64,000 nt of DNA from Streptococcus ovis DSM 16829 (GCF_000380125.1 NZ_KB904574.1:129163-193162), one strand, 5' to 3'. Positions 1-9,568 are shown, counted from the stretch's first letter. The notes: a model not told the origin generated them from the letters alone. Translations and numbers: made by a program.

Positions 1-188
1 CCTTCGATACTTACATATTGAGCTATTTCTTCAGGTAATACGATGCTTTTGAGAAGTGTAGATTTTCCAGTACCTTCTTCACCGATAATGGCTACCTTAT
101 CACCAGGATTAATGACAAGGTTCAGGTCGTGGATGAGTTCCTGTAAATCTTTTTGGTGTGTTATCGTTAGGTGTTCGAATTTTAGCAT
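1..188 (-). CDS. ABC ATPase, N-terminal part (gene runs off the window)
   Basis: Only the first 62 or so residues are present. They begin MLKFEHLTITHQ and contain a Walker A motif, GEEGTGKST, at about residues 37-45. The start ATG (186-188) has an ideal ribosome site, AAAGGAGG, just upstream. The short N-terminus with no membrane segment fits a stand-alone ABC ATPase. I infer an ABC-F type protein (ribosome-associated, often antibiotic-linked) mainly because the upstream transcript carries an attenuator-like leader, as such genes often do. The second ATPase domain and the interdomain linker that define ABC-F lie outside the window, so a transporter ATPase is not excluded. Confidence 0.75.
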   Translation of the reverse strand, partial: MLKFEHLTITHQKDLQELIHDLNLVINPGDKVAIIGEEGTGKSTLLKSIVLPEEIAQYVSIE

Positions 189-214
189 AGAACCTCCTTT
201 GATTAATAATGGCG

Positions 215-355
215 TTAACGATTCCCGCGATTATGGTTAGGGATCACTTTTATGTGCTGTCTGGTAGGGTTAGAGCAGGTTATTTTACTGAAAATCTGCG
301 TTTGTTGTATGCTATGCGGTTTGATTTTTACTTTAAAGCTTACCAATTTTGTCAT
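215..355 (-). CDS. Possible 46-residue ORF in the leader of the ABC ATPase gene
   Basis: This ORF starts with ATG at 353-355 behind GAAAGGAAAAGAAG and ends at TAA 27 bases before the ABC ATPase start. It begins MTKLVSFKVKIK and is basic, with no recognisable domain or signal peptide. It lies just downstream of an intrinsic terminator in the same transcript. It could be a translated leader peptide whose ribosome occupancy reports on translation, or a chance ORF. I do not recognise it. Confidence 0.3.
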   Translation of the reverse strand: MTKLVSFKVKIKPHSIQQTQIFSKITCSNPTRQHIKVIPNHNRGNR

Positions 356-383
356 CTTCTTTTCCTTTCTTGCCCATATAAAA

Positions 384-411
384 AATCCCCTACTTTACCA
401 AGCAGGGAATT
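384..411 (-). terminator. Intrinsic terminator inside the ABC ATPase leader
   Basis: Read on the minus strand, AATTCCCTGCTT, a GGTA loop and AAGTAGGGGATT form a 12-bp stem with two G-U pairs, followed at once by a T run. It sits between the promoter at 556-584 and the coding region, so it is placed to cut transcription short before the ABC gene. Its 3' arm is also complementary to 449-459, which makes it one half of a possible attenuator switch. Confidence 0.8.
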
Positions 412-448
412 TGTTTGCTACTTCAAAAAGACCGCACCATAGAGGGGC

Positions 449-459
449 AAGTAGGAGAT
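449..459 (-). promoter_or_regulatory. Candidate antiterminator segment
   Basis: On the minus strand this reads ATCTCCTACTT. It can pair along all 11 bases (one G-U) with AAGTAGGGGAT, the 3' arm of the leader terminator at 384-411, and so would prevent terminator formation. A nearby GAAGTAG could pair with the CTACTT inside it and sequester it. The arrangement is that of a ribosome-stalling attenuator, but pairing was assessed by eye only. Confidence 0.6.
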
Positions 460-510
460 GAGCGCACACTAAAAAACCACAACTTGATAAAGTATCAACG
501 TTTTTGTTTT

Positions 511-522
511 TTAGTTGATCAT
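511..522 (-). CDS. Three-codon leader ORF (Met-Ile-Asn-stop)
   Basis: ATG ATC AAC TAA lies behind GGAGGTAAAGGAGCC, a very strong ribosome site for so short an ORF, and roughly 30 bases downstream of the promoter -10. Minimal uORFs of this kind precede attenuators of antibiotic-responsive ABC-F and methyltransferase genes in Gram-positives. A drug-stalled ribosome here could change the folding of the downstream leader. Translation of this ORF is inferred. Confidence 0.45.
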   Translation of the reverse strand: MIN

Positions 523-555
523 GGCTCCTTTACCTCCGAATGTATTTCTGAAATT

Positions 556-584
556 ATTGTAGCATGTTTTGAAAACGATGTCAA
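556..584 (-). promoter_or_regulatory. Sigma-70 type promoter for the ABC ATPase leader
   Basis: On the minus strand TTGACA (584-579) and TACAAT (561-556) are separated by exactly 17 bases. The -35 box is perfect and the -10 has one departure from consensus. The transcript would carry a leader of about 360 bases before the ABC ATPase start at 188. Confidence 0.85.
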
Positions 585-633
585 AAATGGAGGGGTGAGT
601 GAGGAGGAATATTCTTTATCATATGGAGTCAAT

Positions 634-665
634 AAAATAGAGTTCTGATTGCAGAACTCTATTTT
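634..665. terminator. Bidirectional terminator after glnQ
   Basis: AAAATAGAGTTCTG, an ATTG loop and CAGAACTCTATTTT form a perfect 14-bp stem ending in A/T runs on both sides. It lies directly behind the glnQ stop codon (minus strand) and upstream of the ABC ATPase leader promoter, insulating the two units. Confidence 0.9.
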
Positions 666-668
666 ATG

Positions 669-1409
669 TTATACATTCAAGACTTTATCCAAGAACTCAA
701 TTAAACGTGGATGTTTTGGATGGTCAAAGATTTCTTCAGGTGTGCCGTCTTCAAGGAATTCGCCGCCATCGGTAAAGATGACACGGTTGGCAACCTTGCG
801 AGCAAAGCCCATCTCGTGTGTAACAATGAGCATGGTCATACCTTGCTCAGCCAAGTCTTTCATAACGTTCAATACATCACCGACCATTTCAGGGTCAAGG
901 GCGGAAGTTGGCTCATCAAAGAGCATAATATCCGGGTTCATTGCAAGGGAGCGTGCAATGGCAACCCGTTGTTTTTGTCCACCAGAGAGGCTATTTGGCA
1001 TAGCATCTGCTTTATCGGACAACCCCACCTTTTCAAGAAGTTCGCGGGCGTGTTTTTCAGCAGATTCCTTGCTTTCCTTACCCAGTTCGACAGGGGCGAA
1101 AGTGATATTATCTAAAACGGTCATATGAGGAAAGAGGTTGAAATGCTGAAAGACCATTCCGATGTTTTCGCGTGCCTTGTCCACATTGGTATTTTTATCA
1201 GATAGTTCAAAGCCATCTACGACGACCTTGCCACTGGTAATGGTTTCTAAGAGGTTAAGTGTACGTAGGAAGGTGGATTTGCCAGAGCCAGAAGGACCAA
1301 TGATACAAACAACATCGCCTTCATAGAATTTGGCATCAATCCCTTTCAAGACCTTGTTTTCTCCATAAGCCTTGTGTAAATCTTGTACGTCAATTTTTAA
1401 TTCAGCCAT
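669..1409 (-). CDS. glnQ: Glutamine/polar amino acid ABC transporter, ATP-binding subunit
   Basis: This is a 246-residue ATPase that powers amino acid import together with the membrane protein encoded just upstream. Walker A is GPSGSGKST at residues 38-46. The signature LSGGQKQR and Walker [13 protein letters not shown] follow, with the switch histidine in IVTHEMGF. Length and motifs match the GlnQ/ArtP family. The ATG overlaps the stop of the permease gene by one base (TAATG), which indicates translational coupling in a two-gene operon. A terminator follows at once. Substrate is inferred from the partner protein: glutamine is likely, but related polar amino acids are possible. Confidence 0.93.
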   Translation of the reverse strand: MAELKIDVQDLHKAYGENKVLKGIDAKFYEGDVVCIIGPSGSGKSTFLRTLNLLETITSGKVVVDGFELSDKNTNVDKARENIGMVFQHFNLFPHMTVLDNITFAPVELGKESKESAEKHARELLEKVGLSDKADAMPNSLSGGQKQRVAIARSLAMNPDIMLFDEPTSALDPEMVGDVLNVMKDLAEQGMTMLIVTHEMGFARKVANRVIFTDGGEFLEDGTPEEIFDHPKHPRLIEFLDKVLNV

Positions 1410-3583
1410 TAGTTATGCCTCTTTTCTAGTCGTTTTGCCAAACGGGTCAATAGTGTAATCATGACAAGATAGATCACTGCCAGAATAGCATACATACGGA
1501 AAGATTGGTAGTTACGGGCAATAATAATTTTCCCTGTTTGGAAGAGTTCAACCAAACCGATTGCAGAAACGATAGTCGTATCTTTCAATGAAATAACAAA
1601 TTGGTTGATGAAGTTTGGAAGCATGAGCTTGATGGCTTGTGGTAGAATGACCTTTTGCATGGTCTTACCATAAGGCAAACCTAGACTACGGCTAGCTTCC
1701 ATTTGCCCAACTGGGACAGCCTCAATTCCTCCTCGGACAATTTCGGCAATATAAGCGCCACCGTTGAGGGAAAGGGCAATCGTAGCAGCTACAAAGTCAT
1801 TAATCGGACTTTGGTTTCCAGTCATGGATTCAATCAAGTTTGGAATTCCCCAGAAGATAAAGGCTGCTACAATCATGAGCGGGATACCTCTCACAACGTC
1901 CACAAAGATGGAAGCGATAGTGCGCAAGACGCCACTTGGTGATACACTCATCATCCCAAAGATGACTCCGATTACCATCGCAATGGCAAAGGAAATTAAA
2001 GTGAGACTAAGGGTTGTTCCTAAACCAGATAGTAATTGTTTGTAGTTGTTTGAAAGGAGCCCAGAAATAGTCGTTTCATCGACCGTCTTAGATGAGTCGG
2101 TGGCCTTGCCATCTCCCAGGTATTTTGCTAGGATTTCATCGTATTTTCCTGATTTTCTCAGAGCAGCCAGTCCATTGTTAAACATAGCAATCAATTCTGG
2201 GTTGCTCCCTTTTTTCACAGCAAAGCCATAATCTCCAGAGGGTTCCCCATCAATCGGTGTTGTAAATTTGCGGCCTTGTTGGATAGCGTATTTCAGAATG
2301 GCTTCGTCATCCATGATAGCGTCAACAGAGCCAGCATTCAAACTGTCATACATCGAAGAAGCTTCGTCAAAAGCTTTGAGTGTGTAGCCATATTCATTGG
2401 CGTGTTCTTCTAAGAAGCTATAAGAAGCAGTACCGTTTTTTGCACCGACTGTCATGCCTTTTAAATCTTTATAAGCTTTGACAATGCTTCCTTCTTTGAC
2501 AGCTAAAATAATATTTGAAGTGTAGTAGGAGTCTGAGAAATCAAAGATTTCTTTGCGGGCGTCTGTGATAGACATACCTGCGATGACAGCATCAGCCTGA
2601 CCTGCTTGAACTGCGTTCAAGGCAGCATCAAATCCAGGGTTTGACAATTCAAGGGTAAAGCCTTGTTGCTCTGCGATTGCTTTAATCAAGTCAACATCAA
2701 TACCGACGTATTCTCCGTTATCGCTTTGGTATTCAAATGGAGCAAATGAAGAGTCCATGACAACTTTGTAGCTCTTTTTAACAGGTGTCGCTTTGGCTGA
2801 AGCATCTCCTGTAGCCTTGCTAGCTGTACTGGTTTCAGCACCAAGCCACTTGGCCATAATTTGAGCATAGGTGCCATCTTTTTTCATGTCAGCTAAGGCT
2901 GTATTGAAATCTTCAACAAGGCCTTCATACTGACTTCCCTTTTTGACCGCAAATCCGAAACTTCCGACGGCTTCACCATCCATATTAATGGCGTATTCTT
3001 TTCCTTGTTTGATGGCATATTGGACAACAGGTTGGTCATCCATTGCAGCTTCAATGGAACCAGCATCTAGGCTATTATTCATCAAATCGCTTGTATCAAA
3101 TGATTTGATAGTATAGCCGTACTTGTCTTTGTTATCTTCTAAAAAGGATTGAGCAATGGTGCCGTTTTTAACACCAACTGTTTTCCCTTTTAATGCTTTG
3201 TATTCACTAATCTTGGCATCAGCGCGTGTATACAGGACAATTTTTGTGTCATAGTAAGGATCTGAAAAGGTAAAAACTTTTTGGCGGGCATTTGTAATCG
3301 TCGTGCCAGCCATAAGGGCATCTGCTTGACCAGATTGAACGGCATTGACAGCCGCATCAAAACCTGGATAGGTCATATCAAGGTCCCAACCGGAACGTTT
3401 TGCCACTTCTGTGATGATATCGACATCAATTCCTTTGTAAATCTGGTCAGAATCTTTGAATTCGAATGGGGCATAGGCAGTGTCAGAAACAACCTGAATC
3501 GTATCTGCAGAAGCAACCCCACCAATGTAGATAGGGAGCAGTGATACGACACTTGCTAATAAAATGAGTAATGTTTTCTTCAT
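1409..3583 (-). CDS. glnP: Glutamine ABC transporter: two fused substrate-binding domains plus permease
   Basis: This 724-residue protein fuses receptor and channel. A signal sequence or membrane anchor occupies residues 1-26. Two SBP_bac_3 domains follow, at about 27-250 and 270-495, each beginning with an APFEF/APFEY strand and containing the GFDAA(L/V)NAVQ(S/A)GQADA stretch. The permease domain, from about residue 515, has five or so membrane segments and an EAA-type loop ([21 protein letters not shown]). The two receptor domains are clearly paralogous but diverged, and such pairs in lactic acid bacteria can bind asparagine/glutamine and glutamine respectively. The gene leads the operon with glnQ and has its own promoter. 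Confidence 0.93.
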   Translation of the reverse strand: MKKTLLILLASVVSLLPIYIGGVASADTIQVVSDTAYAPFEFKDSDQIYKGIDVDIITEVAKRSGWDLDMTYPGFDAAVNAVQSGQADALMAGTTITNARQKVFTFSDPYYDTKIVLYTRADAKISEYKALKGKTVGVKNGTIAQSFLEDNKDKYGYTIKSFDTSDLMNNSLDAGSIEAAMDDQPVVQYAIKQGKEYAINMDGEAVGSFGFAVKKGSQYEGLVEDFNTALADMKKDGTYAQIMAKWLGAETSTASKATGDASAKATPVKKSYKVVMDSSFAPFEYQSDNGEYVGIDVDLIKAIAEQQGFTLELSNPGFDAALNAVQAGQADAVIAGMSITDARKEIFDFSDSYYTSNIILAVKEGSIVKAYKDLKGMTVGAKNGTASYSFLEEHANEYGYTLKAFDEASSMYDSLNAGSVDAIMDDEAILKYAIQQGRKFTTPIDGEPSGDYGFAVKKGSNPELIAMFNNGLAALRKSGKYDEILAKYLGDGKATDSSKTVDETTISGLLSNNYKQLLSGLGTTLSLTLISFAIAMVIGVIFGMMSVSPSGVLRTIASIFVDVVRGIPLMIVAAFIFWGIPNLIESMTGNQSPINDFVAATIALSLNGGAYIAEIVRGGIEAVPVGQMEASRSLGLPYGKTMQKVILPQAIKLMLPNFINQFVISLKDTTIVSAIGLVELFQTGKIIIARNYQSFRMYAILAVIYLVMITLLTRLAKRLEKRHN

Positions 3584-3612
3584 ATTCTAGCTCCTTTTTA
3601 AATATGACTAAA

Positions 3613-3641
3613 AGTATAGCATAAAGTCAGAAAATTTGCAA
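3613..3641 (-). promoter_or_regulatory. Promoter of the glnP-glnQ operon
   Basis: On the minus strand TTGCAA (3641-3636) and TATACT (3618-3613) are spaced by 17 bases, with a TGC extended -10 element. About 30 bases separate the -10 box from the glnP ATG, which is preceded by AAAAAGGAGC. Confidence 0.8.
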
Positions 3642-3689
3642 ACTTCTGATGTAAGAAAATCTAACATCGATTTAAAGGTCGTAAGAAAC

Positions 3690-3718
3690 TTGAAAAAGAA
3701 GTTGAATTTCGATACAAT
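3690..3718 (+). promoter_or_regulatory. Promoter of the CPBP protease gene
   Basis: TTGAAA (3690-3695) and TACAAT (3713-3718) are separated by 17 bases. The gene starts at 3745 behind GGAAAGGAGG. This promoter is divergent from that of glnP about 75 bases away. Confidence 0.8.
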
Positions 3719-3744
3719 AGAATAATAGGAAAGGAGGCGGCTGG

Positions 3745-4677
3745 ATGACAGAAAAGCGCATGCTAAAAAGTGTAAAAGTACCAGAAAGCAAAGGATTGAG
3801 AGGACTATATGCCTTATTGGCAATTGTCGGAGTGCAGTTGTTCTTAGTTATTGGTTCTGCTCTTGGTGAGTCGCTATTAGGAGGAATGATTGCCTTACTA
3901 CCTGGGGAGTGGCTGCAAACCCTTTTGTTTACCATTGATCCTATCTTGTTGTCCTTAGTAGTTTTCCTGGTGCCGAGTACACTGGTTTGTCTTTGGGTTG
4001 GCTTTGTAGAAAAAAGACCGGTATCTGGCTTAGGCTTCTTTAAGAAGAGGGCTATCTTTGAGTTGCTGAAGGGGTTTTTCATTGGAGTGCTATTGATTGG
4101 TACAGTAGTTGGTCTGCAAGTGCTGAGTGGGAGTATTGAGCTTACTCGATTGGATTTTTCTGTTGCAAACCTGATGAGCTTGATTTTGATCCTCCCTTTT
4201 TGGTTCATTCAAAGCGGAACGGAAGAATTAATAACACGTGGTTGGCTTTTCCCAGTTGTCTCTCGTAATAGTAATCTTTTGGTTGGGACAGCGGTTTCTA
4301 GTCTCTTATTTGCAGTGCTTCATTTAGCAAATCCCTCTGTCTCATGGATTTCACTCTTGAATATCGCACTTTTTGGACTGCTAGCCTGTCTATATGTTCT
4401 TAAAACGGACAATATTTGGGGGATTGCTGCTATCCATACTGCCTGGAATTATTTCCAAGGAAGTTTCTTTGGATTGAATGTGAGTGGAATTTCTACAAGC
4501 TATGCAACGATGAGTTTTCAAATAGGTGCAGTACCTGATTATTTATCAGGAGGCAACTTTGGTCCAGAGGGAAGTTTGATTGCCTCCGCTGTCTTGCTTG
4601 CTTTTATTCTGTATTTAAGTTGGTCTCTGTTTGGAAAGAAGGAATCTAGCACTTATTCGATTGAGAATAAAAACTAA
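3745..4677 (+). CDS. CPBP-family intramembrane metalloprotease
   Basis: This is a 310-residue membrane protein with about eight hydrophobic segments. It carries the hallmarks of the CPBP (CAAX/Abi, PF02517-type) family: an EE..TR motif (EELITRG, around residues 159-165), a histidine in FAVLHLANP (about 193) and HTAWN (about 230). These residues bind the catalytic metal in the membrane. In streptococci family members often accompany bacteriocin self-immunity, but no bacteriocin gene is adjacent here, so the substrate is unknown. It has its own promoter and terminator, so it is monocistronic. Confidence 0.85.
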   Translation: MTEKRMLKSVKVPESKGLRGLYALLAIVGVQLFLVIGSALGESLLGGMIALLPGEWLQTLLFTIDPILLSLVVFLVPSTLVCLWVGFVEKRPVSGLGFFKKRAIFELLKGFFIGVLLIGTVVGLQVLSGSIELTRLDFSVANLMSLILILPFWFIQSGTEELITRGWLFPVVSRNSNLLVGTAVSSLLFAVLHLANPSVSWISLLNIALFGLLACLYVLKTDNIWGIAAIHTAWNYFQGSFFGLNVSGISTSYATMSFQIGAVPDYLSGGNFGPEGSLIASAVLLAFILYLSWSLFGKKESSTYSIENKN

Positions 4678-4702
4678 AAAGATTGGCATGGCCAATCTTT
4701 TT
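4676..4702 (+). terminator. Terminator after the CPBP protease gene
   Basis: AAAAAGATTGGC, an ATG loop and GCCAATCTTTTT give a 12-bp stem with a T tail. It overlaps the stop codon of the protease gene and isolates it from uvrB. Confidence 0.88.
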
Positions 4703-4750
4703 TCATTCTGTGATAGAATATAATAGAAGAAATGAGGAGAATAGAATCAT

Positions 4751-6742
4751 ATGATTGATAGAAGAGAAGATAATCAGTTTGAATTGGTGTCAAAATACGA
4801 ACCATCTGGAGATCAGCCGCAGGCCATTGAGCAGCTAGTGGACAATATTGAAGGTGGTGAAAAAGCACAAATCCTCATGGGGGCAACAGGGACTGGTAAG
4901 ACCTATACCATGAGTCAGGTCATTGCTAAGGTTAACAAACCAACCCTTGTCATTGCCCACAACAAGACCCTTGCAGGACAGCTTTATGGGGAGTTCAAGG
5001 AATTTTTCCCCAATAATGCAGTGGAATACTTTGTGTCCTACTATGATTATTATCAGCCAGAGGCTTATGTACCATCATCTGATACCTATATCGAAAAAGA
5101 TAGTTCGGTAAATGATGAGATTGATAAACTCCGCCATTCAGCGACGTCTTCACTCTTAGAGCGCAATGATGTCATCGTAGTAGCATCTGTCTCTTGCATT
5201 TACGGTTTGGGGTCTCCAAAAGAATACGCAGATTCAGCCGTTAGTTTGCGTCCTGGTCAGGAGATTTCAAGGGACAAACTGTTGAACCAACTGGTGGATA
5301 TTCAGTTTGAACGGAACGACATTGATTTCCAGCGTGGGCGTTTTCGCGTGCGTGGCGATGTGGTGGAAATTTTCCCTGCTTCTCGTGACGAACATGCCTT
5401 TCGTGTTGAATTTTTTGGTGATGAGATTGACCGCATTCAGGAAATCGAAAGTTTGACAGGGCGTCCAATGGGTGAGGTGGAACATTTGGTGCTTTTTCCT
5501 GCCACCCACTTCATGACCAATGAGGAACATATGGAAGTGGCCATTGCCAAAATCCAAGCTGAAATGGAAGAACAACTCAAATTCTTTGAAGCAGAGGGCA
5601 AACTCTTAGAAGCACAGCGATTGAAACAACGGACAGAATACGATGTGGAAATGCTCCGTGAAATGGGCTACACCAACGGTGTCGAAAACTATTCCCGCCA
5701 CATGGATGGCCGTTCGGAAGGAGAGCCACCCTATACACTTCTTGATTTCTTCCCAGAGGATTTCCTCATCATGATCGACGAGAGTCACATGACCATGGGG
5801 CAGATTAAGGGCATGTACAATGGCGACCGCTCTCGCAAGCAGATGCTGGTGGATTACGGGTTCCGCTTACCGTCAGCCTTGGATAACAGACCGCTGCGCC
5901 GAGAAGAATTTGAAAGTCATGTGCATCAGATTGTCTATGTGTCAGCGACCCCTGGGGATTATGAGATGGAGCAGACAGACACGGTAATTGAACAGATTAT
6001 TCGTCCGACAGGTCTTCTTGATCCAGAAGTAGAAGTTCGTCCGACTATGGGACAAATGGATGACCTTTTGGGGGAAATCAATAGCAGAACTGAAAAAGGC
6101 GAGCGTGTCTTTGTTACCACTTTGACTAAGAAGATGGCAGAGGATTTGACCGATTACCTCAAGGAAATGGGTGTCAAGGTCAAGTACATGCACTCGGATA
6201 TTAAAACTTTAGAGCGGACAGAAATTATTCGTGACCTCCGCCTCGGTGTCTTCGATGTGCTGATTGGAATTAACCTGCTCCGTGAGGGGATTGATGTACC
6301 AGAAGTGAGCTTGGTTGCCATTCTTGATGCGGACAAGGAAGGCTTCCTCCGCAATGAGCGTGGACTGATTCAGACTATTGGTCGTGCCGCGCGTAACAGC
6401 GAAGGGCATGTGATTATGTACGCTGACAAGATTACCGAATCAATGCAACGGGCTATGGATGAAACCGCACGCCGTCGTGAGATTCAGATGGCTTATAATG
6501 AAGAGCACGGCATTGTCCCACAAACTATCAAGAAAGACATCCGTGACCTCATTGCTATCAGTAAAGTGACAGAAACAGACGTGGCAGAAGAGACTGTGGA
6601 CTATTCAGCCATGAACAAAAAAGAGCGCCAAGACGCCATCAAGAAACTTCAAAAACAAATGCAGGAAGCAGCAGAGTTGCTTGACTTTGAATTGGCAGCT
6701 CAAATCCGTGATGTGGTGCTAGAGCTGAAAGCGATGGATTAG
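4751..6742 (+). CDS. uvrB: Excinuclease ABC subunit B
   Basis: This 663-residue nucleotide excision repair helicase receives damaged DNA from UvrA and recruits UvrC. Walker A GATGTGKT is at residues 44-51. The damage-verifying beta-hairpin region [12 protein letters not shown] lies near residues 97-108. The DEAD-like motif appears as IDESH, and the C-terminal helicase motifs include [13 protein letters not shown] and [13 protein letters not shown] coiled-coil domain that contacts UvrC ends the protein. Length is that of full UvrB proteins. A TATAAT box at 4719-4724 just upstream is a likely -10, with a poor -35. The ATG is preceded by GAGGAGA. Confidence 0.97.
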   Translation: MIDRREDNQFELVSKYEPSGDQPQAIEQLVDNIEGGEKAQILMGATGTGKTYTMSQVIAKVNKPTLVIAHNKTLAGQLYGEFKEFFPNNAVEYFVSYYDYYQPEAYVPSSDTYIEKDSSVNDEIDKLRHSATSSLLERNDVIVVASVSCIYGLGSPKEYADSAVSLRPGQEISRDKLLNQLVDIQFERNDIDFQRGRFRVRGDVVEIFPASRDEHAFRVEFFGDEIDRIQEIESLTGRPMGEVEHLVLFPATHFMTNEEHMEVAIAKIQAEMEEQLKFFEAEGKLLEAQRLKQRTEYDVEMLREMGYTNGVENYSRHMDGRSEGEPPYTLLDFFPEDFLIMIDESHMTMGQIKGMYNGDRSRKQMLVDYGFRLPSALDNRPLRREEFESHVHQIVYVSATPGDYEMEQTDTVIEQIIRPTGLLDPEVEVRPTMGQMDDLLGEINSRTEKGERVFVTTLTKKMAEDLTDYLKEMGVKVKYMHSDIKTLERTEIIRDLRLGVFDVLIGINLLREGIDVPEVSLVAILDADKEGFLRNERGLIQTIGRAARNSEGHVIMYADKITESMQRAMDETARRREIQMAYNEEHGIVPQTIKKDIRDLIAISKVTETDVAEETVDYSAMNKKERQDAIKKLQKQMQEAAELLDFELAAQIRDVVLELKAMD

Positions 6743-6753
6743 GGAAGGAAAAT

Positions 6754-7279
6754 ATGGCATTTTTATTAAATTTTCAATCACCAAAAACCCTTGATGATTT
6801 ATTAGATAGATGGGAATATGATGGATTGACCAACATTGATCATATTCTTCATTTTGAAGATACGATTGGACAGTGGACGGTTGATAAATACGCTAAGATT
6901 GGAGAGAAAATTTTCTTTTCTTGTGCTAGGACCTCAATTGATCATATGAATCGATTACTCAGTGAAATTGAAGAGACAGATTTTTTTGTTTGATGATGAT
7001 TTTATTGCATTTTCCCGTGAGAAAAAAGAGTTGTATCGGAAATATGCTGGTCACATTGTAGCTATTGGAAAAGTTGGTAGTGTACCATTTGAATCTGATT
7101 CAAATTACGCTAATCCTGCTTGGGAAAGTAGGTGGTATGCAGATATTGTTGATTTTCAAGTGTTAGCAACACCAATACCATTTTCTGCATTTACACATTT
7201 CATTCAAATTAGCCGAACGGGTTCTCGGACAAAATTGACCGATGCACAATGTCAGACTTTGATGGCATTAGTGGAATGA
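6754..7279 (+). pseudogene. EVE/PUA-like protein gene split by a frameshift
   Basis: Two overlapping reading frames together read as one protein of about 175 residues. The first starts at 6754 (MAFLLNFQSPKT) and ends at TGA 6993. The second frame continues from about 6980 as FLFDDDFIAFSREKK to 7279. The switch falls on a run of seven T; six T would restore one frame. The C-terminal part, with AGHIVAIGKVG, WYADIVDFQ and PIPFSAFTHFIQISRTGSRT, resembles the EVE/PUA-like nucleic-acid-binding fold seen beside restriction or helicase domains; this is a family impression only. The gene sits 11 bases after uvrB and may be cotranscribed. A sequencing error in the T run is possible. Confidence 0.6.
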
Positions 7280-7355
7280 GAAGAATAGCTTGTCTTGGTA
7301 TGAGGATTTTCTAGATATGAAAGAAACTTTGATTTAATATAGACTGAGGAGATAT

Positions 7356-8861
7356 ATGTACAATCATCGCTTTGGTAGATTCGTGTTAGAAGGCATTTAT
7401 GTGTTCATTATGGTGGCTATTTTTGCTCTAACACTATTTGGAAAGTTACATTTTGAGCATTTTTTTGCAATCTTTTTGTTTAATGTCCTGTCTATCCAAC
7501 TATTATGGATGTCTGAAACTAAGATTGAGACTCCTCTGTTACTCAATTTTCAAGTAGTCAGTCTGATATTATCGTTTGTTTTATTGATTTATTTTCAGGA
7601 TGTAGATGATTATTTTGCGCATATGTTGTTAATCATTGCCAATCTCCTTATATTTGTGAATTGGCATAGTATATTAGACAATAAGAAGTATCAAGCGCAT
7701 AAGGTGCTGATATGGACTGGTTTATGTTTGTCATTTTTGATAGGTTCTGTTCTTTTCTTCTTTGGTGAGAGAATTCTTGAAATCTATTTAGCTGTATCTG
7801 TACTCGTCATGATGTTACTGCCGATAGGGCATGTCTTAGTGAATTATAAACGAATCATCAATTATATGGAGTATAAGAAGAATATCCTTATATTTCTAAC
7901 GATGTTATGGATTGTATTCGTTGTGGTTTATTATAAATTAGGAGTAATGGATGGAACTTATTCGCCGTTAAACTTATTTATCATCTTTAGTATGATTCAC
8001 TACAGTGTTCAAAATCTTTTTTTGACCTATTATTCAAACATAAAAGAGCTGGTAAAAGAAAGTTTTGTGTGGTTAACAATTGCTGCAATCATTCTACTTA
8101 TCGGACGATTTTATCTTATTGGTCTAGTGATGTTGTTTGGGTTAAATGGATATGTATTTACTAAAATGAATCATTATTTTGGATTAGTACACCAGCAAAT
8201 AAGTAAACATGAATTCCAAAGAAGAGTGGAACAGTTGAAAAATGAATCACAATTCCAGTCAGAAATAGCTAATGATTTTCATGATTCAGTGTTACAAGAC
8301 ATCATCTATCTAAAAAAGAAATTTGATGCTGAGAATGTTCCACATCAAGAAGCTTCAGAAATGCTCTCTCAGATCATTTTATCAATTCGAGAAAAAATGG
8401 CCACGCTTTCTCCTAAAATGTATTTAGATAAGACATTCTCTGAAAACATCAGTCTAACGATTGAAGAGATTCAAAACAGGTACCAAGAGAATCCTGTACT
8501 ATTAGATATATTTTGTGATGAAAGACTATATCTTGAATCTCCCTATGACGAAATAGTGTTGAGAATCGTGAAAGAATTGGTGAATAATATCTATAAACAC
8601 TCTCAATCAACATTTGCTGAAATAAGAATCATCAAGGAAGAAAATGAAGTGCATATCGAAGCCTATAATGACGAAGGCACATTAGACGAAAAGGCTTTGT
8701 ATAACAATCGCGTTTTTTCAGGTTTAGCTCAGATATACCGAATAGTTGATTTGTTAAATGGGGAATTTCTAATACCACAGGATGATGGTGTACGGATCAT
8801 TATTCGTATTCCGATTGAAGGAGGGATTGTCATTGAACATTCTATTAATCGAAGATCATAA
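7356..8861 (+). CDS. Sensor histidine kinase, NarL/LuxR-partner type (HisKA_3)
   Basis: This 501-residue protein has about eight membrane segments in the first 260 residues with no obvious extracytoplasmic domain. A coiled coil leads into the phosphoacceptor box DFHDSVLQD, with His309 as the likely phosphorylated residue. The ATP-binding domain carries the N-box VKELVNNIYKHSQ at about 405-417; the C-terminal G-box is weak. The architecture matches the kinases that partner LuxR-type regulators. The regulator gene overlaps its 3' end and an ABC-2 exporter follows, so it probably senses a membrane-active peptide or an envelope signal. The signal itself cannot be read from the sequence. Confidence 0.88.
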   Translation: MYNHRFGRFVLEGIYVFIMVAIFALTLFGKLHFEHFFAIFLFNVLSIQLLWMSETKIETPLLLNFQVVSLILSFVLLIYFQDVDDYFAHMLLIIANLLIFVNWHSILDNKKYQAHKVLIWTGLCLSFLIGSVLFFFGERILEIYLAVSVLVMMLLPIGHVLVNYKRIINYMEYKKNILIFLTMLWIVFVVVYYKLGVMDGTYSPLNLFIIFSMIHYSVQNLFLTYYSNIKELVKESFVWLTIAAIILLIGRFYLIGLVMLFGLNGYVFTKMNHYFGLVHQQISKHEFQRRVEQLKNESQFQSEIANDFHDSVLQDIIYLKKKFDAENVPHQEASEMLSQIILSIREKMATLSPKMYLDKTFSENISLTIEEIQNRYQENPVLLDIFCDERLYLESPYDEIVLRIVKELVNNIYKHSQSTFAEIRIIKEENEVHIEAYNDEGTLDEKALYNNRVFSGLAQIYRIVDLLNGEFLIPQDDGVRIIIRIPIEGGIVIEHSINRRS

Positions 8862-9453
8862 ACTATTATCGACGAGTCTGAAGAATGAGTTGTTAAAATA
8901 TCCTGATATAGAAGAAGTTGCTGTGATTGATTCTCCCATTTCCGAATTGAATCTATTCAACCTAATTGAAAAAAATGATTTTGATATTCTATTGCTGGAT
9001 ATTAATATTAAACGGATTAGTGACAGTGATGGGCTCATATTGGGTCAGAAAATCTTAAAAATAAAACCAGAAGCAAGACTTCTATTTCTGACGGGATATG
9101 ATTATTATGCTTTTGAAAAAGAAGCTAAAAATATGGGAGCGTTCGGTTTTTTAAATAAAGAAATCGAAACAGAAACGTTGCATCAAAAATTACAAGAAGT
9201 TCTACTCGGAAATAAACTCTTTAAAATTCAAGAAGATAAATTAACGGATTTAACACCAAAAGAATTAGAGATTGTTACCCTTTATGCCCAAGGCTACTCA
9301 AGGAATGAAGTGGCTCAAAAGCTGTTCATTTCCTTAAGAACACTTGCTAATCACCTCAATAAGATTTATGAAAAACTAGATGTTAAGAATTACCAAGAAA
9401 TGATTCGAAAGGCAACGCATCTTGGCTACATAAAAGAAAATATTTTAGAATAA
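8833..9453 (+). CDS. LuxR-type response regulator
   Basis: This 206-residue regulator has a receiver domain (acidic pair ED at 7-8, phosphoacceptor Asp56 in LLLDINIK, Lys near 100 in FLNKEIE) and a C-terminal LuxR helix-turn-helix (LTPKELEIVTLYAQGYSRNEVAQ). I chose the TTG at 8833 because AAGGAGG at 8818-8824 is correctly spaced and the receiver then starts MNILLIEDH. A longer frame from ATG 8782 would add residues foreign to the family. It overlaps the kinase gene by 29 bases. It probably controls the exporter genes downstream. Confidence 0.88.
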   Translation: MNILLIEDHKLLSTSLKNELLKYPDIEEVAVIDSPISELNLFNLIEKNDFDILLLDINIKRISDSDGLILGQKILKIKPEARLLFLTGYDYYAFEKEAKNMGAFGFLNKEIETETLHQKLQEVLLGNKLFKIQEDKLTDLTPKELEIVTLYAQGYSRNEVAQKLFISLRTLANHLNKIYEKLDVKNYQEMIRKATHLGYIKENILE

Positions 9454-9534
9454 ACGTGCACAAAAGTACCACGTATTTTATTTCAAAAAGCTGTAAGCTA
9501 GATGTGAGCAAAATACTTGGTCAGTTAATTGTCA

Positions 9535-9568
9535 AAAAAAGCCATCCTATTTTGCAGGATGGCTTTTT
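9535..9568 (+). terminator. Terminator after the two-component genes
   Basis: AAAAAAGCCATCCT, a short loop and AGGATGGCTTTTT form a strong stem with a T tail. It lies about 80 bases after the regulator stop and 40 bases before the exporter ATPase start. Exporter transcription would need read-through or a promoter I could not identify in the short gap. Confidence 0.88.

Noticed and set aside
415-648. Plus-strand 77-codon frame
   Set aside because: It runs antisense across the ABC ATPase leader promoter and the glnQ terminator, has no family-like sequence and no ribosome site.
5241-5575. Minus-strand frames inside uvrB
   Set aside because: They are shadows of a clearly coding plus strand; no ribosome sites or family features.
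8782-8832. Longer start for the LuxR-type regulator
   Set aside because: It would place 17 residues before the receiver domain and lies inside the kinase coding sequence; the TTG at 8833 is better spaced from AAGGAGG.
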